Source: Notolepis coatsorum (taxonomy: Eukaryota; Chordata; Actinopteri; Aulopiformes; Paralepididae). Taken from it: 64,000 bases of DNA. The position numbers and the translations under genes were made by a program. The stretch spans positions 53,348,669 to 53,412,668 of the forward strand of contig OZ020592.1 in NCBI GenBank assembly GCA_963971535.1, written 5' to 3'. The notes below the pieces were generated by a model. The model worked only from the letters and a program-made list of their open reading frames with translations. It had not been told where the DNA came from and did not search any database. Positions 1 to 12,000 of this stretch are shown here, one piece after another. How positions within the stretch are numbered: position 1 is the first letter of the stretch; every line of letters begins with the position of its first letter.

Positions 1-352
1 ATCGCTGTGTGAGTGAGAGGTGTGTACTGTGTAATTTGTGTATGTGTGTGTGTCTTACTCTGATCGCTGTGTGTGAGTGAGAGGAGTGTGAATGTGTGTG
101 TGTCTTACTCTGATCGCTGTGTGTGAGTGAGAGGAGTGTGAATGTGTGTGTGTCTTACTCTGATCGCTGTGTGTGAGAGAGAGGAGTGTGAATGTGTGTG
201 TGTCTTACTCTGATCGCTGTGTGTGAGTGAGAGGAGTGTGTATGTGTGTGTGTCTTACTCTGATCGCTGTGTGTGAGTGAGAGGAGTGTGTATGTGTGTG
301 TCTTACTCTGATCGCTGTGTGTGAGTGAGAGGAGTGAGTGTGTAATGTATTG
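1..352. repeat. minisatellite, ~50-bp unit
   Basis: About seven tandem copies of a 50-bp GT-rich unit containing TCTTACTCTGATCGCTGTG, repeating at 51, 101, 151, 201, 251 and 299. The array enters from the left edge. It lies in dhx8 intron 11. Confidence 0.9.
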
Positions 353-434
353 TGTGTCTAGTCTGATCATCATCTCCTGCAGGGGAACAATGTTTTCAAT
401 GTCCAAAATTTGCTATGGGATCATCATGTTATGA

Positions 435-594
435 TGTTGTCTGGAACCCTGAGAAGCCACTCTCACAAAGATAGGTAGTGCACAAAAAAAATAAAAAAAA
501 AATTTTTTTAATGACTAATCGACGCAACAATTTCTCGTCAACGATTTTTTATAATCGACGTTGTCGATTATGTCGACTAATCGTTGCAGCCCTA
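435..594. mobile_element. 5'-truncated hAT fragment
   Basis: The segment repeats the right end of the complete element at 1941-2529: GAGAAGCCACT, CACAAAGATAGG, an A-rich stretch, then GTCGACTAATCGTTGCAGCC and the terminal CCCTA. The left terminus is missing. Confidence 0.7.
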
Positions 595-597
595 ATG

Positions 598-722
598 TCA
601 TATATGTTATGATGAATTGAAAATGGGGGACCCTGATGTAAACAAGACGAAAGTCTTTCTCTGGTCTGCATCCCCTTAACAATTGTGTGTATTGAGCTGT
701 ACTGTACCCATTCTGCAATTGT
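598..722 (+). repeat. dispersed repeat copy A
   Basis: Contains AAAATGGGGGACCCTGATGT and ACGAAAGTCTTTCTCTGG followed by CTGCATCCCC. The same block recurs at 24100-24245 (minus), 26550-26600 (minus) and 30203-30352 (plus). Here it runs straight into the recombinase-like reading frame at 723. Confidence 0.7.
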
Positions 723-1010
723 TTGAGAAGCACCGTTGTTAAAAAATTTACGAATGCAGGCTTCCAATCGAGGGAGATTATGTCCGTTACTGGCCATAAA
801 TGTGAGTCTTCCCTGCAATCATATTGGACCCCAAATTTTGAAGACAGACGAAATTATAGCCATATTCTTGCAGGCTCATCTGCGCAAAAGCGCATTGCAG
901 AAGGTGCAGAAGGTTCTGAGAATTCTGTTCCAGCTAAGAGGCAAAATAACGACAGATACTTTTTTCACAAACTGCACTATAACCGGGAATGTTACCATCA
1001 ATGTAAATAA
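723..1010 (+). pseudogene. Crypton-like tyrosine recombinase C-terminal fragment
   Basis: An open frame of about 95 codons without a convincing ATG start. It reads KKFTNAGFQSREIMSVTGHK, then SSLQSYWTPNFEDRRNYS. The I-x-x-x-TGHK followed by SLxxY arrangement is that of the C-terminal catalytic block of tyrosine recombinases of the Crypton/DUF3504 type (C-terminal His-containing box and nucleophilic Tyr). The N-terminal part and the catalytic arginines are absent, so it is a fragment. It ends with TGTAAATAAA-like 3' sequence and a TCAATCAATCAA tail near 1130. An alternative is a host gene derived from a Crypton, but no splice context supports that. Confidence 0.5.
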
Positions 1011-1140
1011 ACCATAATCACCCTACAAAAACAGTACTGTATTTGTAAATCTGGTATGTCATAAATGTATAGATGTAGCAGTACTGTCTATCTGTATGTC
1101 ATATATGTTAATAATAAAAAAGAAAAATCAATCAATCAAG
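1011..1140 (+). repeat. 3' flank of Crypton-like fragment, shared with 26600-26690
   Basis: ACAGTACTGTATTTGTAAAT and ATGTATAGATGTAGCAGTAC occur here and, reverse complemented, at about 26600-26690 beside another copy of the dispersed repeat. The segment ends in an AATAATAAAA stretch and repeated TCAA. Confidence 0.6.
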
Positions 1141-1437
1141 CATGACTTCCATTGGATCTACGTTTTGTTTTGGGATCTACTTTTTCTGTTTTTGAATAAA
1201 TCTCCATTATGCTTCAATTACTGTGTGTTTATAATAATAATAATAATAATAAGGTTGGGTGAATTGGGTCATTGTATAAAAGACATTACATCACTTGAAG
1301 TCATGTGTTATAGGAATTAGATCACGCCTAAGATTGGAATAATCTTTTTAGAGAACATCTGATCTGAGGTAAGCAATTTATTTTACCAGTCTTGGGGTAA
1401 TCGGATCTATTTTCACAGAGATATCAGCGTGTGCCCC

Positions 1438-1468
1438 ATGCGTGTGTGTGTGTGTGTGTGTGCGTGCG
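1438..1468. repeat. (GT)n microsatellite
   Basis: Short GT/GC dinucleotide tract in dhx8 intron 11. Confidence 0.85.
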
Positions 1469-1940
1469 ATCATGAGAATATATTTTTCAGATCGTTTCTC
1501 TAGCGTGCATAAGTACACATAATGCTATCAATAATCTAGCGTTTATTTGAAAACGATTCATAAATAGGCCGAAAAATGACGTTTTTAGTGTATTCCAGAA
1601 TATTCCAGTAAATGCCGTTTATCACGGAATCTATGTATTTTCCTGAAAAACTAGGGCTTTTCAAAATGCTATAAAACGGAAATGAACCGATTAAAAAACA
1701 ATCCGTTTCGACAATGTTGACTGCAAACAAGTCATTGATAAGCGACGGGCAGATTAGACACATAGCCATAATTTAAGACAGAGATTATGCGTTCACAACG
1801 CTATCATTGAAGTGGGTGGTGGCATTCAACCATGTTTTACCATGGTGGCAATCAAAGTGTTAAGGTAAATCTATGTTATGATTACTAGTTGAAATGATGG
1901 CTAGTAAAGAATGTACATTAATGTTAATTATGGTTACATG

Positions 1941-2529
1941 TAGGGCTGCAACTAACGATTATTTTGGTAGTCGACTAATCTGTCGATAATTTTTTCGATT
2001 AGTCGACTAATCTAACGATTATTTCTGTCACACCCTCCATCTCTGCTTCCTGTGGGCGTGGCTCCTTTTCCGGGCTCTTAGCAGACTTCTTAGCTTAACA
2101 TAACAGACCGACAGTAAGTTTTGGGGAACTAATGGGATAACTGGGGTTGCAACAAAAGTGCAACTAGGGCTAAAAACACAATGAAATTAAATAATAATAA
2201 TAATAAATAATATATCCTTATTAGCAGACTTCTTAGCTTAACATCCCAGGGAACTAATGGGATAACTGGGGATGTTGTTTGCTCCTGACAAGAGTCTCAA
2301 AGTCTGGGGTGATGGTAGACAAAGCAACTCTGAGGTCATGCTCAATGTCCAATCTGTTCCTCTGCTTTGTCTTCAGCTGGACCAGAGCTGAGAAGCCACT
2401 TTCACAAAGATAGGTAGTGCAAAAAAATAAAAATAAAAAATGTATATGACTCATCGACGCAAAAATTCGGCGTAGACGAGTTTTTATGATCGACGTCGTC
2501 GATTATGTCGACTAATCGTTGCAGCCCTA
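1941..2529. mobile_element. non-autonomous hAT element, 8-bp TSD
   Basis: 589 bp, starting TAGGGCTGCAACTAACGATT and ending CGTTGCAGCCCTA, an imperfect inverted terminal repeat. It is flanked on both sides by GTTACATG (1933-1940 and 2530-2537), a perfect 8-bp duplication as hAT transposases make. It retains a piece of transposase gene on the minus strand. Confidence 0.92.
2254..2454 (-). pseudogene. hAT transposase C-terminal remnant
   Basis: The minus-strand frame reads YLCESGFSALVQLKTKQRNR then LDIEHDLRVALS and PDFETLV. The CESGFS-x-L-x-x-x-K-x-x-x-R-x-x-L pattern is the C-terminal dimerisation region of ZBED/SCAND3-type hAT transposases. It is only 66 codons, with no catalytic core, so it cannot be active. 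Confidence 0.8.
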
Positions 2530-2579
2530 GTTACATGTAATGGCTGGATAAGAACGTAAATCAATACGGTGGCTAGTTA

Positions 2580-2760
2580 TTATGTTAAGATCTTAAGTTA
2601 TCCAATTTGCTCAAGAAAATAACCATAGAAAAGCTAAAGTTATTTGTTATCCGATTAATCGATGGAATAACGGGTAGATAACGTCATTACTAAAATAATC
2701 AATAGCTGTGTCCCTAGGTTACCGGCAGCCATTTTGGAAGAGACGGCTACACAAACATTG
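2580..2760. repeat. degenerate dispersed repeat shared with 13150-13310
   Basis: GGTTACCGGCAGCCATTTTG occurs here near 2717 and again near 13265, each preceded by a TCGATTAATC-containing AT-rich stretch ending in CCCTA. It is probably an old MITE plus its flank. Part also resembles 6655-6740 (AAGAAAATAACCATAGAAAA-like). Confidence 0.5.
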
Positions 2761-2870
2761 CGTGCAAGGCCTCTATTAGGCTGATTGCCCAGGAGCCTCG
2801 GCAGCGGGTTGTTTTGATGGATGGATGATGTACATCGGCCCGCTGCCTAATGGGTTTTCCACAGCCTCAC

Positions 2871-3018
2871 CGTCTGGCAGAGGGTCCACCCAGTGCTTGT
2901 TGAGGCCCATCGGGATGGAGTCCATCTCGGCCTCGCGTGCGGCCTGCTTCAACTCCCGCCTCTCCTTAGCCAGAGCACTCTGCATCATGGCCGCCTGGGA
3001 TAGGGAGCCGTCTGGATT
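2871..3018 (-). CDS. dhx8: dhx8 exon 11 (last exon in window)
   Basis: Encodes [30 protein letters not shown] and [11 protein letters not shown]. The acceptor is CTTCAG and the donor G|GTGAGG. It is 148 nt and leaves one base. The family continues with a short GRQIAANMRG-type segment and then the ATPase core, which I did not find between here and position 1. Confidence 0.94.
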
Positions 3019-6000
3019 CTGAAGGGAGAGGACGGGAATGACGTATTACACACGCGGTCCTGTTTGGCTCAGTGAGCAGGGCGCTGACGCGGCCAGGGTC
3101 AGGGGTTCCGAGTCCCACTGGAGCCGCCGGTACTGAAAAATGTATGCAGTCGCTAAGAGCACCATGTCACAGTAATAGAAAAGCACTATAGGAATGCAGC
3201 CGTTCACTCACACACATAACAGTCCTTTTGAAAGTAAAAATCTATAAATAGTGGGAAAATTTGGAAGTAGAATCTGGAAGTATTTTCATTACACTGCCCA
3301 GCATGTTTTGATGGCCAAGTTAAAATCAACACTCAGATTTCCACAAGCAGATTCTCTAAAAGCCCCTTCCTCCCCCAAGCACAGATTTCTTTTTCAACTT
3401 GGCACATCTCTAAATACGGTACATAAACCCACATGAGCCCCTTTTCCACTGCCGGAACATTTCCCCGGGAACTAGGGGCCCTTTCAGGAACTCCATGCGC
3501 TTCCAGAAGTTCTGGGTCATTATTCTACCCCCCCCCCATCCCTGCTCTGGGGGTTGGAAGTGCAGAAACCTTGGGGATAGTGCTTGCCGTGCTGGACATT
3601 CTGAATAGTCTAGTACTCGCAGTATTTTAATTTCATTTAGTTTTTAATCATCTGCAGCACAAACCAGTTTTTTGGTTAATTGAGCTATGCATTAAAAACA
3701 TTTTCCCCCAGCGAATCTTTTAGTTAAATCAATATTGTGCTGTCAGATCAGGCCTAAGTATGTAGCTCAAGTACTTAGAGACATTTAATGTCCATTTCAT
3801 TTTTCTTCTTCAGCAAATCTCTTAGTTACAACAAGATTGCTAAGCAGGTGAAATTTTTGCAAATCAATTAGTTAAAGATCGCTATTGCCCATTACTGGGC
3901 AACTCAACAATCTACTAAGCCCTGTTTGGAAATATTATTCATCTCGACTCCAGTGAGCTGCCAGTGCAACGGTCTGTTGCATGTTCCTGTTCAATGTGAG
4001 GACCATTATCTGGCAGGAGTGTGCGGGGAACACTGGTCAGAAACGCATCACCATGTGCGATGGAGCAGGTACATGTTGGGACATAACAAGACGGTGACAT
4101 ACCTTGACGATCTTGACGGGGCTCATGTCCATGCTTTGTTTGGTGTGTCCCCTCAAGAACGGAGGCTCCTCCTCCACCAGCTCAATCTCCAAATCCTCGT
4201 CTGAGTGACAAAGAGTAAGACCAATCAGCCCGCTGTCTGCTAAAAACGTATTGCTTTTCCTTTATTTCTAATTAGAGTTGTTCCGATACCGATTCCAGTA
4301 TCGGAAATGCCTCCGATACAGCCTAAAATGCTGGTATCGGCGGGTACACCGAAAGTCTAGCCTCCAATCCCATATGACGTAATTTATCAACAGCACGTGC
4401 GGTATCCTCCTGCTGAGAGTGAGCATTATAAAACAAACGTGTTTTTAAATCGACTGTGAATTAAAGTGTCAATGCCATTTGTCATTTTAACAGCAGATAC
4501 TTTCTTAAAAGCCATCGTCCCGACAGAGCGGTGTTGACGGGGAGCTCTGATGTGTTTGTTGCTGGTGTTATTAGCATTAGCTGAAGAGCTAACCGAAAAG
4601 CTAGTTTTAGCTTTAACGTTACCTTGGCTAAAGTTGGGGCTATTCATAATCCAGCAATAATGGCTGCAGACCTGCAAGCAAAGTACAGCAAGTTGGCAAA
4701 GGAGTATTCCAAGGTAAATCATTTTCACCAGTAACGTTACATTGTCTTTCCATCTAGCTCACACTAACTGGCTAACCTAGCTCACGTTAACGTCGTCACT
4801 GATCCACCTCTCGCACATTAATGACATGTTGCGGACAGCCATACCGGTGACAATGTTTAGCTTTTAGTGCCAAAGGATAAGAGTCTGAGGCGAAGTCTCA
4901 AAAGAAAATGTTGAATATTTATTGTGCATTAGAAATCCCAACATAAACGTTACTACTAGTCAGAGCCTCTGCTACTAGCTAACTGAACCGGAGCACCTGG
5001 ATAGTGCAACAACGTATAACGTCCGTGCGGAACCAATGTCCCAACAACCGTTCCGTGGGTGAACTCATTGAGCATAGTTGTTGTCAATTAATGATACTAA
5101 TACTAATCTATGCAATCACCTGTTGTTGAATAAATACCATTACTTTCTAGTTCTTACTAAAAAAAAACAGTGTATATAAAACAGTATGTGTAGCTGTATA
5201 AAAAAAAATATATATATATATGTTTTATATAATATAAATATAATTTTTTTAATGTATGCACTGGTATCGGATCAGTATCGGTATCTTATCGGATCGGGAA
5301 GGAAGAAATGGTATCGGAACATCTCTATTTGTTTCGAATATAGATTCTCCTTTGTTTTCTGCTAGTGGGGAAAATAAAGAGTTGCTTTAAAAAAGGATGA
5401 TCGTAAATATATCCATTCATTTTTACCTTCCTCGTCATCGACTTTTGGAAGGATCCCGGTCTCATCGTCAAAGTCGGGGAACTCTTCTTTTGACAGAACA
5501 TTTGCAGCAATCATCTGAGGGCAGAGAAGAGGCATGGCTAAATTAGCATCCAAACTAAATCAGTGAAGAACTTTTTATGGGATTACGATCATCATTTTGT
5601 TGTCTTCATCTATAAACAACAGGTACCACTGAACTACAGAGAAGGACACAAATAAAAACAGACACAGACAAGATGGAGAGAAAACCATAACTACTGCCAA
5701 GCTGAGTAAACAGAGAAGGTGCCAAGGGCCAACCTGCTTGATCTCCCATTTCTCTGGGTCAGAGATCTTGGTGAGCCTCTTGCGCTCCATCGTATCGTCC
5801 TGTTCCAGCTCGGGGGGGTGGCCCAGTTTGAGGTTGGTGGGACGATCGGGGTTCCTCATGGAGGTCTCCTCCACTCCGTCAGGTCCCACGTTCTTCCTCC
5901 TGTTGGGGTTCAGGTCCTCACCCGTCTCCTGGTCCACATCCTGGAAGACAATGAATTGATTTGTTAATTGCGCCGAAGAACCACATAACTCCCGTTTAGA

Positions 6001-9000
6001 TGGTTTTTTTGGAGAGCCTGTGTATTTGCAGTTGTAAAGCCAATTAAAATCACTTGGAGTGTGAATGTGATATATCACCAGAAAGTACTCTACTGTCTAT
6101 AACTATGAATGAAGACAACACTCTTAACTTACCATCTTTAGACAATAAAGTGTCAAAAAGAATGGGCCTCATGCAAGAACCATGCATAATGCAGATATAA
6201 TCTTAAAAGGGGACCTATTGTGAAAATGGCCTTTTCCTGTTTTGCATAATTTTTTCAGAATGAAGGGTTGTTGTACCTCATCCCATTTCTGCTTTGCACT
6301 AGATAGTACTGTACATTAGTACACTGCATAGTATTGTATATTATATGGTAACTCAGAACATTGTACATATGTCTATACCGAACACTGTGACCTCATTTTC
6401 TTCTTCTAAATTACATGCTATACTATGTTATTTGATACTATCTTGTCTAGCACAGTCTCTGGAGCGTAACAGTAAGAAGCATTTTGTATGAAAGTATTCT
6501 GTACTTCTGTATGACAACTATTAAAGAAACTTGAAACTTGAACTTGAACTCCAAACAGAGAACATGTAAAAAAAAATATGTGCATTGTGCCTTTTCTGCA
6601 GTTCAGCTGCGACAAGAACCCTCCCTCTTGAAACGAGCCATTCGGAATTGCAGCCACAATCACAGTAGTTAGTAAGACAACAGAAATAATCAAGTAATCT
6701 AAGTTGCTTAAGAAAATAATCATAGAAAAGCTCAAGTAATTTTTTTTAGACTTAAAACCTCTCTTTACCAAAGCATTTGGCTGACTTTACACTCTTATAC
6801 TGCACTATTTATCTGTGATTGACATTGCACTAGGGCTGAACGATTAATCGATTTTAAATCAAAATCGCGATTTGGAATGATGCAATTATCAAATCGCCAA
6901 AAAAAAGAAATCGCATTTTATTTTATTTTTTATTATTATTATTTAACCAGGAAGTCCCATTGAGATACAAGATCGGTTTGGGAGAGGGAGGTAAGGGGTT
7001 TTAGATTGTGTGTTGTGAAGTTTAGACTTCAGAGAGGGAGAGTAAAGTACAGAAAAAAAAAAGGTACCGTTGGGTACCGGTATCGATTCCCAGGTAAAAA
7101 GAAACATTTTCAGGCTCGGTGTCCTGAAAAGACCCACCGTGTAGGCCAGATGCAAGGCGCATTTTACAATAAACCTCTGTGGGGCTGCTTAAAAAAAAGA
7201 AATATCGCTAATTTAATCGCAATATCTGTCAGAAAAATCACAATTAGATTATTTCCCAAAATCGTGCAGCCCTACATTGCACTATGTTATATTGCACTGT
7301 TTCTCTATGTTTTATTCCCTTTTTATGTTTTTATATCCAAGGCTGGGTGATATGGCCAAAAACTTTATCGCAATAAAATAAAATAATTTTCACATCACTC
7401 GATATCGATAATTATCGCCGATATAATTTCTGTCAAGTTTAATTAACTTCTTATGCCCGGCGCCATTCTTCTACGCAGTAAACACGGCCCAGTGCATAGA
7501 TTATTATATTCCACCAGGGGGCAACCTACCGCCACTGGATTATATGCATTATAAGAATGGAACTAACACAGTTAGCCAGAGCAAGCGGTGTATCACACGA
7601 CAATGTAGGGGTGGACGGTATGGTCTAAAATTTATATCACGGTATAATTTGAAGCATAGACGGTAACGGTATATATCACGGTATCAGTGTTTCTGTTAGA
7701 ATAAATTTTTTTGCCTGATAGGCAGGTTATATAAAGAATGACATCCTCAAGGCATGTATATTTATAATATTTTAACTTAAAACTAGGCTACTTTTGCATA
7801 TAAAGTCATTATATTCCAAATAAAATAAGTCCCGAGTCGAGACTCCTGCTGTGAACAGTTTCAAGTACCTCGGAGCCCACATATCCGAGGACTTGACATG
7901 GACCACACACATTGACAGTGTTGTGAAGAAGGCACGACAACGCCTCTACTTCCTCAGGCGCCTAAGGAAGTTCCAAGTCAGTCAGAAGATCCTTAGGAAC
8001 TTCTACTCATGTACAATAGAGAGCATCCTGACCGGCAACATCACCTCCTGGTTTGGGAATAGCACTGCACAAGACCGTAGCAGACTACAAAGAGTGACAC
8101 GTTCAGCCGAACGCACAATTAGAGGGGGGCTTCCCACCCTCCAGAACATTTACAACAAGCGGTGCAAGGGGAAGGCTAAGAGAATTATTAAGGACTCGAG
8201 CCACCCGAACAACTGCCTCTTTGAACTGCTGCCGTCAGGCAAGCGATACCGGAGTCTTATGGCGAGCACAGAAAGACTCAGAAGGAGCTTCTATCCCCAG
8301 GCCATCAGGCTGCTAAACGAACAATAATCGCTAAACGAACAATAATCACTATGCAACAACCATCAAATGCACACAGCACACACACCCACACGCACACACA
8401 CACTCACTCAAACAAACAACACACTGCAGCACCCACTCTCCACACTTTAGATCACACAAACACACTTACACTTTATATTTATTGATAAAGGATTTGCACT
8501 ACAACTCGTACACCTACTGTGAATTGTACCTAAACTGCACCTTGTCCATTTATGCCTTGCACTATATAGTATTGTATATTAGTACACTGCACAGTATTGT
8601 ATATTGTATGGTAACTACGTCTACGAACATTGTACATATGTCTAAACTGAACACTGTGACCTCTTTTTTTTCTTCTAATTTTTACTATGTTTTTATTTCA
8701 CACTATCTTGTCATGCACAGTCTCTGGAGCGCAACAGTAAGAAGCATTTTGTACAAAAGTATTCTGTACTTCTGTATGACAACTATTAAAGAAACTTGAA
8801 ACTTGAACTTGAAACTTGAAACTTGAAACCCATTGCAAACAGCGGGGCTGGATTTTGCTAGAAGCATATGTAGCTGCAGAGCCGCAGAGCGAATTTAATT
8901 GAATAAGAATTGAGACAAAGGTGCCACTTTGTCATCCCCACCTGTCTTAAGAAGTCCACCATCATCCCTGTACCCAAAAAATCTACGCCCGCTTGCCTCA

Positions 9001-12000
9001 ACGACTACCGCCCTGTAGCCCTCACCTCCATAGCCATGAAGTGCTTTGAGAAGCTAGTGAAGGGCTACATCTGTTCCTCCCTCCCCATCAACCTGGACCC
9101 TCTGCAATTTGCATATCGCCCCAACAGGTCCACGGAGGACGCCATAGCCCATGTGCTGCACACAGCAGCATCACACCTGGACAAGAGGCAGGGGAACTAT
9201 GTGAGAATGCTGTTCATCGACTACAGCTCAGCATTCAATACCAGTCCCCTCCAAACTCATAGCCAAGCTCAGGGACCTGGGCTTGAACTATGACCTCTGT
9301 CAGTGGGTCTTGGACTTCCTGACGGGCAGACCCCAGGTGGTAAGAGCCGGCAACTGCACCTCCTCATCCATCACGCTCAACATAGGGGCCCCCCAGGGCT
9401 GTGTTCTGAGCCCCCTCCTCTACTCCCTGTACACACATGACTGCGTAGCACAGCGGAACAACAACACCATCATCAAATTTGCTGATGACACAGTAGTGGT
9501 GGGCCTGATCTCTGCCAACGACGAAAGGGCCTACCTGGAAGAGGTAGAGAACCTGTCACAGTGGTGTCAGGAGAACTGCCTCTCCCTGAACGTCAGCAAA
9601 ACAAAAGAGATAATTGTGGACTTCAGGAGGTCGGGGGTCAAGGACTACAGCCCCCTCAGCATCGACGGGGCACCGGTTGAGAGAGTGAACAGTTTCAAGT
9701 ACCTCGGAGCCCACATATCCGAGGACTTGACATGGACCACACACATTGACAGTGTTGTGAAGAAGGCACGACAACGCCTCTACTTCCTCAGGCGCCTAAG
9801 GAAGTTCCAAGTCAGTCAGAAGATCCTTAGGAACTTCTACTCATGTACAATAGAGAGCATCTTGACCGGCAACATCACCTCCTGGTTTGGGAATAGCACT
9901 GCACAAGACTGTAGCAGACTACAAAGAGTGACACGTTCAGCCGAACGCACAATTGGAGGGGGGCTTCCCACCCTCCAGAACATTTACAACAAGCGGTGCA
10001 AGGGGAAGGCTAAGAGAATTATTAAGGACTCGAGCCACCCGAACAACTGCCTCTTTGAACTGCTGCGGTCAGGCAAGCGATACCGGAGTCTTAAGGCGAG
10101 CACAGAAAGACTCAGAAGAAGCTTCTATCCCCAGGCCATCAGGCTGCTAAACGAACAATAAACACTATGCAACAACCATCAAATGCACACAGCACACACA
10201 CCCACACGCACACACTCACTCAAACAAACAACACACTGCAGCACCCACTCTCCACACTTTAGATCACACAAACACACTTTACACTTTATATTTATTGATA
10301 AAGGATTTGCACTACAACTCGTACACCTACTGTGAATTGTACCTAAATTGCACCTCGTCCCATTTCTGCCTTGCACTATATAGTATTGTATATTAGTACA
10401 CTGCACAGTATTGTATATTGTATGGTAACTACGTCTATTCTGCATCGAACATTGTACATATGTCTAAACTGAACACTGTGACCTCATTTTTTTACTTCTA
10501 ATTTTACTATGTTATTTTATTTCATACTTATCTTGTCTTGCACAGTCTCTGGAGCGTAACAGTAAGAAGCATTTTGTATAAAAGTATTCTGTACTTCTGT
10601 ATGACAAATATTAAAGAAACTTGAAACTTGAAACTCATCCTCAGCTTTAAGAATTGACAATTGTGTCAACAAATTGACACATGTGTCAACAAATTGACAC
10701 ACAAAATGCTTAGAGACGATGGGGGTCAGAACGGCGCAAGGGTGGGGGGGCGCTGTTTGACGGGCCTGTGACCAGACCTGAAAGAGCCCCTGGCTCTGCA
10801 GCTGCATGCTATTCGCAAATCCACTGCTGCAGCCGTCCTCCCGGCTCCCGCTGCTGCCGTCGTTATCATAACACTACACACATATCGTAATGTTTACAGC
10901 AAACTGTAGTTGATCACCAGGTATGTTTTATTAACGTAGAATAATTCATATAAGAAAAACGATAGGGAAATATCTTACCTTTCTCCACTGGTTAAAAATG
11001 CCAGGAACTGAAATTGAAACTTGCTGTGCGCCGCGGTGATATGTGTTTATTATGAAATGACAATTGCGTGTTGACACGCCCACTGCGCGAAGCCTCCTAA
11101 ATAACTTTTTCCAGTTTGCACATATCTATTATCTATGACTAATTCTATCTATTTTTAGGGGCAAATGCGATTGAAATAGTCGCGCTGTGGTTACATGACG
11201 TCATTGCTATTTTAGAGCTGCTCTACCAGTTACACGGTATAGTCAAAATCCATACCGTAGAGCAAATTAATACCGTTTATACCGTATACCGTTTATACCG
11301 TCCACCCCTACGACAATGTACTAACTATCACCCTAAAATACATTGCAACGACGTCCACCGCATACCCCACACTACTCTAACCGTTACCTCAGAATTCACG
11401 CCACACACCCACTCCGCACGTAAACTATAAAATAGCGGCGTGCAAGCTAATGATCCTAGCCAGCCTTGTTTCCAATGTACCATCACCCTAAAATACTCCG
11501 TTCCGCCCCAATACATTGCAACGACGTCCACCGCGGCGCAGCATACCCCACACTACTCTAACCGTACCCTCAGAATTCACGCCACACACCCACTCCGCAC
11601 GTAAACTATAAAATAGCGGCGTGAAAGCTAATGATCCTAGCCAGCCTTGTTTACTACCCAGAGGTGCACCGCGGGTCTCCTTCGCTGTCGCCATCTCCTT
11701 CACTGATTGGTTGTTAGTGCGCGTGTGCTGATATCCAAGCTTGGGAAATCGATATATCGAAACTTTGCGACCACGTTTCATGTTTATTTCGAGGAAATAA
11801 TTTATCGCGATAGTTATCGTTATCGTTTTATCGCCCAGCCCTAGCTGGACATCCGTACTAGTCAATTACTGTTTTCCCACAGATAGGCGGGAAGTTTTGG
11901 GACCTTGAGCAGGAAATGTGAAAGGCTTTATAGACCAAGTCTTGGTATCTTTATTATTTATCATTATTCCCCATTTTATTATTCAGAATTTTACTGTCTA

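Larger units (their letters stand above)
7606..11310. mobile_element. hAT element with perfect 8-bp TSD, containing two LINE copies
   Basis: Termini TAGGGGTGGACGGTATGG and ATACCGTCCACCCCTA are inverted repeats. CGACAATG flanks both sides (7598-7605 and 11311-11318). The interior is dominated by two Rex1-like LINE insertions; no transposase gene is recognisable, so the element is non-autonomous. Confidence 0.93.
7341..11843. mobile_element. outer hAT-like element (GGCTGGGYGATA termini) hosting the 7606-11310 element
   Basis: The left end AAGGCTGGGTGATATGGCC and right end TTATCGCCCAGCCCTAG are degenerate inverted repeats of the same type as at 20419/21870 and 23449/24506. No TSD is recognisable, so the outer boundary is approximate. 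Confidence 0.55.

Noticed and set aside
1-352. CRISPR-like periodic repeats
   Set aside because: Units are contiguous with no unique spacers; this is a minisatellite in a vertebrate intron.
2254-2454. Further dhx8 exon downstream of exon 11
   Set aside because: The frame is hAT transposase sequence inside a TSD-flanked element, not DHX8.
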